The translations under genes and the position numbers were made by a program. Below the pieces are notes generated by a model. It did not search any database. It had not been told where the DNA came from and saw only the letters and a program-made list of their open reading frames with translations. A DNA stretch of 64,000 bases from DASZVB01 sp035545855 (GTDB lineage: Bacteria > Myxococcota_A > Polyangia > Polyangiales > Polyangiaceae): assembly GCA_035545855.1 (NCBI GenBank), contig DASZXK010000101.1, positions 29,842 through 93,841 of the forward strand, written 5' to 3'. Of this stretch, positions 17,031-25,188 are shown in pieces. Every line of letters begins with the position of its first letter. The stretch's first letter is position 1.

Positions 17031-18197
17031 TCACGTCGTCCATGCGGCCGGTCCCGCGGAAATTCGTGGGTTCCACGCTCGCCCCCGTCGCCCGGAGAGC
17101 CCATTCACCTCGGGACTGACCGCGTCACGCCCGCGCGATGGCGCGCTGCTGCCACGAGGTGTTTCGCCTCTGGCGCACGTCCTTCGCGGCGGGCTCAGTC
17201 CGCGATCGATGCGTCGGGATAGAACTGCCGAGCCCACCCGGTACTTGCCGATGGGGCCGTCGCCGTCCGCGAGCGCGGCAGGATCGGCGTAGCGCTTGTT
17301 CGCCCAGATGTCGTAGTCCTGCGCGACGTCCGCGACGTACGTCCGGAGCGCGAGCTTCCCCATGACGAGGTCGAGGAGCCGCGGCGGCGTCGCCCGCAGC
17401 GGTCCCGCCGCGCCCTTGAGCCGCAGTCCCACGCGGAGGTCGATGTGATCGCCGTCCGTCGGGGTCGGCAGAACCAGGTTCCGCGAGAGGAGCCCGTAGG
17501 AGGAGATCGCGACGTCCACGAACGAGAAGCCGAGCCCGTGGACGTGAACGGCGAAATCCACCGAAGCGGTCGGCGCGCCGGGGAAGAGTCCGCGCCGCTC
17601 GAAGTGGTAACCGGTGGAGAGGTGGGCGCCGTCGAGCGACAGCGGCGTCTTCACCGAGACGTTTCGGTACCGGTGAACCGCGCCGAAGTGACCGACGTCC
17701 ACGCTGTTTTCCGTCGTCTCCTGAGGGTGGCTGGGGAGACGCTCGAAGACGTGCGTGCGGAGGTCCGTCCAGCCGTCGTACTCGAGAGACGGAAGCTCGA
17801 ACCACGGCGGCTTTCCGGCCGGGTCGTGCCAGGCGAACACGGCGCCGTGGACCTCGACCGTGGGCCACGTCCGACTCTCGCAGGTGGGTGGCGGGCGCGT
17901 GGCGTAGCCCGTTCGAACGCAGCGGCCCGACGGATCGAACTCGAACCCGTGCATCGGGCAGCGAATCCGTTCACCGACGACACGTCCTCCGAAGCCGAGG
18001 TGCGCGCCCATGTGCGGGCAGTACGCGCCCATCACGACGGGGCGTCCCGCCTCGGTGCGGTAGACGACGACGGCGTCCCCCATGAACGTTTGCCGGACGA
18101 TCTCTCCGCGACGTATTTCGCTCGAGAAACCGACGCAGAACCACCCCGCGGGGAAGGACGGAAAGGGAAACCGAGCGCCGCGCACTGGCGGAGCCAT
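17031..18197 (-). CDS. Rieske non-heme iron oxygenase, 3' end apparently frameshifted
   Basis: The Rieske cluster motif is CPH (Cys60, His62) and CPMH (Cys80, His83). The catalytic iron motif is N164-S-V-D167-V-G-H170-F-G-A-V-H175, as in KshA and Neverland/DAF-36-type steroid oxygenases. So it probably hydroxylates or desaturates a sterol-like substrate; no reductase gene is adjacent. After IGKYR the frame becomes Arg/Gly-rich with no relation to the family. One base fewer at the CCC of 17236-17238 would give RWARQFYPDASIAD and a stop at 17195, the usual family ending. A frameshift or sequencing error is likely. ATG 18197 lies 18 residues before GWF; a start at 18260 is possible. Confidence 0.8.
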   Translation of the reverse strand: MAPPVRGARFPFPSFPAGWFCVGFSSEIRRGEIVRQTFMGDAVVVYRTEAGRPVVMGAYCPHMGAHLGFGGRVVGERIRCPMHGFEFDPSGRCVRTGYATRPPPTCESRTWPTVEVHGAVFAWHDPAGKPPWFELPSLEYDGWTDLRTHVFERLPSHPQETTENSVDVGHFGAVHRYRNVSVKTPLSLDGAHLSTGYHFERRGLFPGAPTASVDFAVHVHGLGFSFVDVAISSYGLLSRNLVLPTPTDGDHIDLRVGLRLKGAAGPLRATPPRLLDLVMGKLALRTYVADVAQDYDIWANKRYADPAALADGDGPIGKYRVGSAVLSRRIDRGLSPPRRTCARGETPRGSSAPSRGRDAVSPEVNGLSGRRGRAWNPRISAGPAAWTT

Positions 18198-18356
18198 CGG
18201 CAACCGGTGCCGAGATTCTGTCCGAGCCGAGTCGCCGTGCATGGGTGCCGAGGCGCGCATCCTACCAGGCGTTCCGGGGACGCGGCGAACGGGTGCGCAA
18301 CGCCTCGGACGCTCTCGCTGATCGGCCCTCGTCGGCTCGGGGACCTCTCCGTCCGC

Positions 18357-18881
18357 TCAGTGAAAGAGCTCGTCCAGCACTTCGCGGAGGATGCTCTGCG
18401 ACTCCTCCGCGGGGAGGTTCATCGCCGCCGCGAACGCGTCGATGGCGGCGGCTTCGGCGCTCTCGACGTTGTCGTCCACCATGGCGACGCCCGCCGCGAG
18501 ACGGAACGCGAACGCCTTGCCGTCGTCCGTCGGGATGCGCCGCGAAACGTCGTCCAGGCGCGCTTTCCAGCCGTCCCGCGAGAGGTCCGCGCGGAAACGG
18601 CGGAGCAGCTCGTCGAGCGAGCCCGCTCCTTCTTCGAGAGCCTTCATGTCGACGATCGCGGCGATGCTCGCGCGGAGCTGCCCGAGCTCTTCGTCCGAGA
18701 CCTCTCCGTCCACGGCTGCCATGAGGTACATGCCTTCGAGCATCGCGCCGAACTCCTCGGCCTGGGACCTTTCCAGGTCGCTCAGTCGCGCTCCGGGTTC
18801 GCGGCTCTTCACGAACGCCGCGGCCCCCTTCCGGGACGAGACCTCTGCGGTGATCTTCTTCAGCCGTGCATCGAGGACCAT
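18357..18881 (-). CDS. TerB-like protein
   Basis: A 174-residue soluble helical protein with two acidic TerB-type motifs: MAAVDGEVSDEEL (residues 54-66) and a second at GVAMVDDNVESAEAAAI (130-146), followed by FAAAMNLPAEES. The pattern is the internally repeated seven-helix TerB/DjlA-N fold. It faces away from the hydrolase at 18968 and shares its upstream gap. No other ter genes are seen, so a tellurite role is not claimed. Confidence 0.65.
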   Translation of the reverse strand: MVLDARLKKITAEVSSRKGAAAFVKSREPGARLSDLERSQAEEFGAMLEGMYLMAAVDGEVSDEELGQLRASIAAIVDMKALEEGAGSLDELLRRFRADLSRDGWKARLDDVSRRIPTDDGKAFAFRLAAGVAMVDDNVESAEAAAIDAFAAAMNLPAEESQSILREVLDELFH

Positions 18882-18967
18882 GCTCCGAGGATAGCCCCGG
18901 AGTCACGCGCAGGCCACGCAAACGCTTCCAGCGTGGAGCACGATGGGAGTACCGTGCTCCACGGGGA

Positions 18968-20092
18968 ATGATGCAGATCCCGGATCACGTCGTTTCGAGG
19001 ACCGTGAACCTCGCCTTCAACGCCGCACAGGCGCTCTCGGTGCCACGGTTCCGCTGGATACGCTCCATCGGCGGGAAGCGCGGCTCGCTGTCCGACGCTC
19101 CACCCGGCTTCCAGACGGAGAGCGCCGCGTTCGCCCCCTTCTTCAGCACGGAGTCGCTCGCTCGCCTCCTCCGGGTGACCGTCTCCGTCCCCCTGCCGGG
19201 TCGCGAAGCGTCGGGCCCGATCCCCTACGCCGGGGAGTACGCCGGGGCGCACCCTCGCGAGCGCTGGCTGTTCATCAACGGGATCTGCACGGACCGCCGC
19301 ATGGCGCTCATCAACGCCGAGATGCTGAGCCGCATGTTCGGGCGCCCGTTCACCATCCTCTACAACACGACGGGCGGTTTCCTCTGGGATCTGGCCGAGA
19401 GCGCGGTCGGCAAGAGCTGGGACGGCATCACCGAGGCCGTCGTCGCGAACCTTCCGGAGTTCACGAGCGCTCTCGAAGATCCGGAGGTGGACCGCGTCGT
19501 CCTGGTCGCGCATTCCCAGGGGACGATCCTCGCCGCCGTGCTCCTGAAGCTCCTCGAGGAGATCCTCCACGCCGCCCCGGACCTGCGAACGGGGGCCGGC
19601 ACGGGCCCCGTGAGCCCCGAGCGCCGCGTGGCTCGTCGCATCGCGGGGACGGGGCCGGCGGGGGCAGCGGAACAGCCCCGGGACGCGGAGCCCCACGTTC
19701 GACGCGCCCGGCAGTGTCTGACCACCCGGGATGTCGGAAAGCTCGAGGTCTATTGCTTCGCGAACTGCGCGACGTCCATGGAACCCTTCGTCGCGATCGG
19801 CAGTCCGCCGCGCCACGCGCCGTGGATCGAGAGCTACGGCAACGAGTACGATCTCGTGGCGAAGCTCGGTCTCCTCGCGCCGCCGCACGGGATCGGCAGC
19901 GCGCGCATCGCCGGGGACAGGTACCGGAGGCTCGGAGCGTGGGGACACCTCCTGAACGCGCACTACCTCGCGCCGATCCTCGCCGATCTCGCGGAACCCC
20001 GCGTGGGCCTCGAGCCGTTCCACGACAACCTCCGACGGACTCCCCGGCTCCTCGAGTACCTGAACGGCGGGCGGCCGGGCGCGCACCCCTGA
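18968..20092 (+). CDS. Lipase-like alpha/beta hydrolase
   Basis: A 374-residue protein. VLVAHSQGTILA (about residue 180) is a nucleophile elbow, and WLFINGICTDRR earlier is an oxyanion-loop region of PGAP1/lipase-like type. A His in GAWGHLLNAHY near residue 336 is the probable base. The central part (220-275) is Arg/Pro/Ala-rich and may be a disordered insert. No signal peptide, so it likely acts in the cytoplasm. The start at the double ATG 18968/18971 follows ACGGGGA; the open frame further upstream is antisense to the TerB-like gene. Confidence 0.75.
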   Translation: MMQIPDHVVSRTVNLAFNAAQALSVPRFRWIRSIGGKRGSLSDAPPGFQTESAAFAPFFSTESLARLLRVTVSVPLPGREASGPIPYAGEYAGAHPRERWLFINGICTDRRMALINAEMLSRMFGRPFTILYNTTGGFLWDLAESAVGKSWDGITEAVVANLPEFTSALEDPEVDRVVLVAHSQGTILAAVLLKLLEEILHAAPDLRTGAGTGPVSPERRVARRIAGTGPAGAAEQPRDAEPHVRRARQCLTTRDVGKLEVYCFANCATSMEPFVAIGSPPRHAPWIESYGNEYDLVAKLGLLAPPHGIGSARIAGDRYRRLGAWGHLLNAHYLAPILADLAEPRVGLEPFHDNLRRTPRLLEYLNGGRPGAHP

Positions 20093-20099
20093 CGCGCGG

Positions 20100-20519
20100 T
20101 CAGTTCAGGTCCGTGCGGCGCGGGTCCGAGCGCGGCGAGGAGAGCGGGCCCGCCTGGTGGTGGGTCATCCGGAATTCACCGTTCTCGAGGACGAACACGT
20201 TCGTCGCCGCCAGGTGGGCCGGCGCGCCCTCGCCCCCTTCGTAACAGAGGACGACCGCGACCTCGCCGTGGAGCGAGACGACGGGGGAGTCGCATCGGAG
20301 CCGGAACGCCGGTCTCTCGGAGAGGATCTCGCGGAAGCTCGCGAGCACGAGCGGACGCCCCACGAGGAGCGGCGCGCCCGGGTGCAGGCAGGTGACGGGC
20401 GCGTGCCGAGCCCACAGCTCGCTCATCGCCGGGAAGTCGCCCGCGCTGAACGCGCTGTAAAACCGCGCGTTTGCCTCGAGCACGGCGCTCTCGAGAGCCG
20501 GGTGTTCGGGGGAGCTCAT
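20100..20519 (-). CDS. SnoaL-like / NTF2-fold protein
   Basis: A 139-residue cone-fold protein: helix NARFYSAFSAGDFPAMSELWA, then HPGAPLLVGRPLVLASFREIL, then strands with VVSLHGEVAVVLCYE and a C-terminal strand FVLENGEFRMTHHQAGPL. This matches the SnoaL/DUF4440 group of small NTF2-like proteins, which are often isomerases, cyclases or ligand binders. His96-type residues cannot be assigned. It is convergent with the lipase-like gene with only seven bases between the stops. Confidence 0.75.
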   Translation of the reverse strand: MSSPEHPALESAVLEANARFYSAFSAGDFPAMSELWARHAPVTCLHPGAPLLVGRPLVLASFREILSERPAFRLRCDSPVVSLHGEVAVVLCYEGGEGAPAHLAATNVFVLENGEFRMTHHQAGPLSSPRSDPRRTDLN

Positions 20520-20588
20520 GCCCCGGGACCTTACCGCACCCGGGGCGTCGCGCGTGCCCGAGCCGCGGGCGTGCCGTGGCACGGTCCT

Positions 20589-20604
20589 CTGACACCGATG
20601 TCAG
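20589..20604. promoter_or_regulatory. Perfect palindrome TGACA-N4-TGTCA
   Basis: CTGACA-CCGA-TGTCAG forms a six-base inverted repeat in the 216-base gap between the divergent SnoaL-like gene (20519) and the propeller-lipoprotein operon (20736). Its arms match those near 313-339. It could be a repressor site or a hairpin; nothing decides. Confidence 0.25.
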
Positions 20605-20735
20605 GGGCGGCGCCCTCGCCAGGGTGACGACGGGGGAGTCCCGCTCCGCCGCAAACACCCCGCTGCACGGGGTCGTGCGCTCACCGAGCGCGAAGCGCCG
20701 ACACCTGGAATGCTTCATGCACTCGCCCGTCACCC

Positions 20736-22580
20736 ATGCGATCGGGGTGGCTCTACGGGTTGATCGGTCTGGGTGTGCTCGCGGAGGCCGCGGGATGCGG
20801 TTCGATGGACTCGAAGTCGGACGCCGCACCTGCCTCCCAGAACGGCGCGGACTTCGGAAGCGGAGGTTCCTTCTCCTCCGGTGACAACGGGGGACCCAAC
20901 GGCGGAGCCGCCCCGGGAGGCGGAGGCGCGGCGAGCCTTCCGCCGGAAAAGGAGGTCGACGTCGGGTTCGAGCTCCCGCACGCGGGCGCGAACTACGTCT
21001 ACGTCGCGAACCCCGACAGCAACACGATCGCCGTCATCGATTCGAAGCACCTGTCGATCCAGACGGTCAACGCGGGCGCCGAGCCGCGGTTCTTGCAGAC
21101 GTTCGGCGCGGCCGACGCCGCCCTCGTCCTCAACGTGAGCTCGAGCGACGCGACCATCGTCCGGACGGGAACCGACGGGACCTCGCGGACGAGCACGGTT
21201 TCCGTGCAGCGTGGGTCGAACGCCATCGCCGTCTCCCCCGACGGAACGCACGCGGTCGTCTACTACGACCAGAACCTCGCCACGGGTTCCGCCGCGCCGG
21301 GGAGCCCGCAGGACGTCACCGTCGTTCACCTCGCGGAGGGAGGGGACACTGCGACCGACATGACCATCGGCTACCAGCCGTCCAAGGTCTTCTTCACGAA
21401 GGATGGGACGCGCGCGTTCGTCGTCACGCAGGACGGCGCGAGCATCCTGGATTTTTCCGCCATCGACGCGAACGGTTCCGGCATCGCGCGGACGGTGTCG
21501 CTCGGGAGCTCGTCGCGCACCGAGGTGCTCGACGTGTCCGTCACTCCCGACGGTCGCTACGCCCTCGCTCGCGAGTCCTCGGGGAGCGAGCTCCGCCTCG
21601 TGGATCTCTTGGACGACGCTCACGGCATCCGCCGCCTCGACGTCGCGTCCGTCGTGCCCCCCTCGCTCGACGCCGGGACGCCGCCGGGTCCGGACGCGGG
21701 CGCGCCGCCGACGGGAGATTCCGGCACGCCCACGGGGTCCGGGGATGCGAGCGCGCCTCCGGTGGATGCAGGGGACGATTCCGCGTCTCCGGTCTCCACG
21801 CTCTCCGTCCCGCCGCGTCGCACGCTCTCGTCCGCCTCGGAGACCCTGAGCGTCACGGACGTGGATCTCGCGCCGGACGGCACGTACGCGCTCGCAGTGA
21901 TCCGCGAGCGAGCCCTCGCGGTGCGCGTCCCGATCCCCGGGGGATTTTCTGCCCCTTCCACCGTGACGTCCATCGCGGCGCCGGGCGAGCTCATCGGTTC
22001 GGTCGCCATCACGCCGAAGGGCAAGTACGCGCTCCTCTACACGACGGCGGATCCGACGAACGAGCGCCTCACCATCGCGTCGCTCGACGGCTCCAACGCC
22101 GTCCGCACGGTGCAGCTCCGGCAGTCGATCGCGTCCGTGGCGGTCTCCCCCGACGACCACACCGCGCTCCTGATTCACGAGAAGCAGCCGGGAGACCCGA
22201 ACGAGCCGGGCATCTCCGACGACCAGAGCACCGCCCGGAAGGACGGGTACAGCGTCGTCGACCTGGACATCGCGTTTCCGAAGCTCGAGCTCGCGCCGTC
22301 CGCGGCGGGCCCGACCGTGATCGTGCCCGACGGGTCGAACCTCTTCATGCTCTTCGACGCGCCGGGCGTCAGCGAGGTCCATCAGGTGGATCTCCGGAGC
22401 CTGCAGATCTGGGTCACCGAGCTCGGCAGCCCGCCGGTATCGGTAGGGGCCCTTCCCGGGTCGTCGCGCGTCTTCGTCGGACAAGACCACCCCGCTGGTC
22501 GCATCTCGTTCATCGACTGGGGCACTCGCGAGGTCCAGTCCGTCACGGGCTTCGAGCTCAACAGCAAGATCCGGGAGTGA
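20736..22580 (+). CDS. Beta-propeller surface lipoprotein
   Basis: A 614-residue lipoprotein: signal peptide with lipobox EAAGC, a Gly/Ser linker, then repeated blade-like units (YVYVANPDSNTIAVID, VSVTPDGRYALA, VDLAPDGTYALAV, VAVSPDDHTALLI) typical of YVTN/YncE-like propellers. A Pro/Gly/Asp-rich insert lies at 300-365. Propellers of this type bind ligands or partner proteins outside the cell. It is the first of three overlapping genes; the next has the same architecture, and the third is a barrel. No riboswitch precedes it. Confidence 0.75.
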   Translation: MRSGWLYGLIGLGVLAEAAGCGSMDSKSDAAPASQNGADFGSGGSFSSGDNGGPNGGAAPGGGGAASLPPEKEVDVGFELPHAGANYVYVANPDSNTIAVIDSKHLSIQTVNAGAEPRFLQTFGAADAALVLNVSSSDATIVRTGTDGTSRTSTVSVQRGSNAIAVSPDGTHAVVYYDQNLATGSAAPGSPQDVTVVHLAEGGDTATDMTIGYQPSKVFFTKDGTRAFVVTQDGASILDFSAIDANGSGIARTVSLGSSSRTEVLDVSVTPDGRYALARESSGSELRLVDLLDDAHGIRRLDVASVVPPSLDAGTPPGPDAGAPPTGDSGTPTGSGDASAPPVDAGDDSASPVSTLSVPPRRTLSSASETLSVTDVDLAPDGTYALAVIRERALAVRVPIPGGFSAPSTVTSIAAPGELIGSVAITPKGKYALLYTTADPTNERLTIASLDGSNAVRTVQLRQSIASVAVSPDDHTALLIHEKQPGDPNEPGISDDQSTARKDGYSVVDLDIAFPKLELAPSAAGPTVIVPDGSNLFMLFDAPGVSEVHQVDLRSLQIWVTELGSPPVSVGALPGSSRVFVGQDHPAGRISFIDWGTREVQSVTGFELNSKIRE

Positions 22581-22585
22581 CGCAC

Positions 22586-24193
22586 ATGAACCGTTCCACC
22601 TTCGTCCCGGCGCTCGTGCTCGCCCTCGGACTCGTCGGTTGCGGTGATCGAGGGGCCCGTGTGGACCGTCAGGTCGGCCCCTTCGACGTGGCCACCATCA
22701 CGGATCACCTCGTCTACGTGGACCACGGAAGAAGCGAGGCCATCCTCCTCGACCTTTCCTCGGGACCCCCGGGCGCCCCATCCGTGGTCCCCGTCGTTCC
22801 GAATCCGGTCCGGGTCGAGCGTCGGCTCGGAAATCCCGACCAGCTCCTCATCCTCTCCGCCGGGATCCCCGACGAGGCGGGCGCGGAGAACCCCCAGAAG
22901 CCCGGGCTCACGGTGCTCGAGGCCTCGGGCAAGACTCGGACGTTCCGCTTCGACGGCGCGTTCGACTCCCTGACGCAGTCTCCCGACGGGCGGTACGCCC
23001 TCCTTTCCTTCTCCTCCCAGGCGTCGTCGGGGTCGCTCCTCTTCAACGCGCTCGAGATCGCCGTCGTGGATCTCGAATCCGAGTCGGACCCGCGAGTGTT
23101 GACGCTCCGGAACCTCGGCAGCGGGGCGATACGGAGCATCCTCTTCTCGCCGAAGGACTTCTCCATCGGAGGCTTACCGAGGCGGCTCGCGGTGGTGCTC
23201 TTCGACTCGTACTTCGCGATCGTGGACCTCGAGCAGATGTTCGTCTCGTCGCCCTACGCGGAGTACTCCGTCGAGCTCCTCGGCGCGACGGCCGCGGGCG
23301 GCCGCCTCGCGCAGGTCGAGTTCTCGACGGGTTCGACGTCCGACGGCCGGCTCTACCTCCGCGCCGACGGTTCGGACGACGTGTACGTGGTGCAGCTCTC
23401 CGAGAAGGCTTCCACTCCCTCGAGTCCGAACCCGTTCTTGCCGTCGATCAACACGCAGTTCGTGGGCGGCCGCCCGACGGACATCGCGCTCTTCTCCGAT
23501 CAGGCGGGGGCCCTCGAGCTCCTCGTCGCGGCGCCGAGCGCGCGCTCGGCGTTCGTCGTGGACTCGGCGCTCCGGGTCACGACGCAGCCGCTCCCCGACG
23601 ATGCGCATCGCGTCCTCGTCTACTCGGGTCCGAAGCCGGGGGATCCGACCGTGGAGGCGCGCGCCGTCGCGTACTCGGAGCAGTCGAGCACGGTGACGTT
23701 CCTGGACGTCGAGCACCTCGGCGACCCGACGGGCCGCGGCGTCGAGACGCTCCAGCTCGCTCAGCAGTTCACGGCCCCCGTTCCCCTGGACGACGACACG
23801 GTGATGCTCCCCCACGTCACCACCGGCCTCAGCCTGCTCCGGCTCGCGGATCGCACGGTGTCGGAGATCTCCGGCCCGAATCTCGGCGGCGCCGTGCCCG
23901 ACGTCGTGCGTCGCGACGACGGATCGATCGTCTCGGACAAGATCTGGCTCGCCCACGGAGACAAGCTCGGCTTTTTGGACCTCACGCGGAGCTTCCTCCC
24001 GAGCGAGCTCCGCGTGGACGCTCCGATCCAGCAGACGCTGACGGTTCCAGGGAACGCGCCGAAGGTGGTCGTCACGCACGAGGACGCGCTCGGGTGGATC
24101 ACGGTGCTCGACGCCGCGGACCCGTCGCTCGACACGGCGTACTCGGTGCGCGGATTCCTCGTGAACGACCTGCTCGTGGGAGGTGGCCCGTGA
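22586..24193 (+). CDS. Beta-propeller surface lipoprotein
   Basis: A 535-residue lipoprotein with lipobox LVGC at residue 18 and a propeller-like body: DSLTQSPDGRYALLSF, IAVVDLESESDPRVLTL, SILFSPKDF, FAIVDLEQM. Its strand pattern is like the preceding gene's but the two are not close copies. ATG 22586 is used because GGGAG lies eight bases upstream; a GTG at 22577 is also in frame. The stop overlaps the next start (GTGA), showing translational coupling to the barrel gene. Confidence 0.75.
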   Translation: MNRSTFVPALVLALGLVGCGDRGARVDRQVGPFDVATITDHLVYVDHGRSEAILLDLSSGPPGAPSVVPVVPNPVRVERRLGNPDQLLILSAGIPDEAGAENPQKPGLTVLEASGKTRTFRFDGAFDSLTQSPDGRYALLSFSSQASSGSLLFNALEIAVVDLESESDPRVLTLRNLGSGAIRSILFSPKDFSIGGLPRRLAVVLFDSYFAIVDLEQMFVSSPYAEYSVELLGATAAGGRLAQVEFSTGSTSDGRLYLRADGSDDVYVVQLSEKASTPSSPNPFLPSINTQFVGGRPTDIALFSDQAGALELLVAAPSARSAFVVDSALRVTTQPLPDDAHRVLVYSGPKPGDPTVEARAVAYSEQSSTVTFLDVEHLGDPTGRGVETLQLAQQFTAPVPLDDDTVMLPHVTTGLSLLRLADRTVSEISGPNLGGAVPDVVRRDDGSIVSDKIWLAHGDKLGFLDLTRSFLPSELRVDAPIQQTLTVPGNAPKVVVTHEDALGWITVLDAADPSLDTAYSVRGFLVNDLLVGGGP

Positions 24194-25188
24194 AGACTTT
24201 CGTCGGATTTCTCGCCCTGTCGACGCTGTTCTCGCCGTCGGCGTTCGCGGCCGGGACGCCGGAGGCCGCCTTCGGCTCGGGCGGGCCGAAGCGCGTCGAG
24301 AGCGGAACCCCCGCCGACGCCCCTCCGGCCACGGCGACGCAGGATCCTGCGGGCCCACCGCCCGCCGCGGCGCCGGAGGGCGGAGCTCCTCTCGCGCCGA
24401 CGACCGCGCAGCTCACGGCGCCCCCGCCGGCGCCGGCGAGTGCACCGCCCGTCGCGCCCGCGCCCGACGTCCCGTCCATCCCGGCTCCATCGAGCGCCCC
24501 GGCGAACCCTGCGGCATCCGCCGTCGCGGACGCCGCGCCCCGGGCGCCGAGCGGCCCGGTCGAGAGTCATTTCCGCGTTCAGTACGACACCGACACGGTC
24601 TGGCACACGGGGCCGAGCTACGACTATTTCTCGAAGAACGATCTCGGCGTCAGTCGCGGCGCGACCGCCGGGTACGCGCTCTACCTGGATCCGCGCCTCA
24701 CCGTCGTGCCCGAGCTCGGGTTCGGCATCGAGCAGGATTCGGACGCCGGGCCCGTGCTCGGAGGGACGATCTCGAGCTCGTCGCTCGACGCCGTCCGCGT
24801 CTCGGGCGGCGTGAGCGGGCGCTATGCGCTGCTTTCGTTCTTCGAACCGCACCTCAGGGTCGCTTCCGGAGCGGAGCGACTCGAAGCGCGGATGGTGCCA
24901 CGGTCCGGGCCCGCGGACGTCCAGAACTCCCAGTGGTCGCCGTTCCTCACGCTGGGCGGGGGCTTCACCGTCCACACGCCCGGCGGCGCGCTCCGGACCC
25001 AGCAGGGCTCGTTCGGCACCCTCGTGATCGGGCTCACCGCGGAAGCCGGGTACTCGTTCGCGCCGTCGATGGACCTCTCGACGGCGCCCGAGCACACGGT
25101 CGGCCGCATCCCGGCCGTCGACGCGAAGCTCGGCGCGGTGGAGCGGTCCGGCCCGTACCTCAGGATCGCGATCGCGCTCCGGTTCTGA
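24190..25188 (+). CDS. Outer-membrane beta-barrel protein with Pro/Ala-rich N-terminus
   Basis: A 332-residue exported protein: Sec signal (FVGFLALSTLFSPSAFA), a Pro/Ala-rich disordered stretch to about residue 125, then a barrel-like domain: HFRVQYDTDTVW, ATAGYALYLDPRLTVVPELGFGIE, VSGGVSGRYALLSFFEPHL, and a C-terminal strand ending in Phe (LRIAIALRF), a common Bam-recognition ending. Translated from GTG 24190, which overlaps the previous stop. It is probably the outer-membrane element of the propeller operon. Its stop and that of the convergent gene form TGATCA. Confidence 0.75.
   Translation: MKTFVGFLALSTLFSPSAFAAGTPEAAFGSGGPKRVESGTPADAPPATATQDPAGPPPAAAPEGGAPLAPTTAQLTAPPPAPASAPPVAPAPDVPSIPAPSSAPANPAASAVADAAPRAPSGPVESHFRVQYDTDTVWHTGPSYDYFSKNDLGVSRGATAGYALYLDPRLTVVPELGFGIEQDSDAGPVLGGTISSSSLDAVRVSGGVSGRYALLSFFEPHLRVASGAERLEARMVPRSGPADVQNSQWSPFLTLGGGFTVHTPGGALRTQQGSFGTLVIGLTAEAGYSFAPSMDLSTAPEHTVGRIPAVDAKLGAVERSGPYLRIAIALRF

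Noticed and set aside
10875..18881. Tellurite resistance locus from the two TerB-like genes
   Set aside because: They lie 7 kb apart with no other ter genes; TerB folds occur in many proteins.
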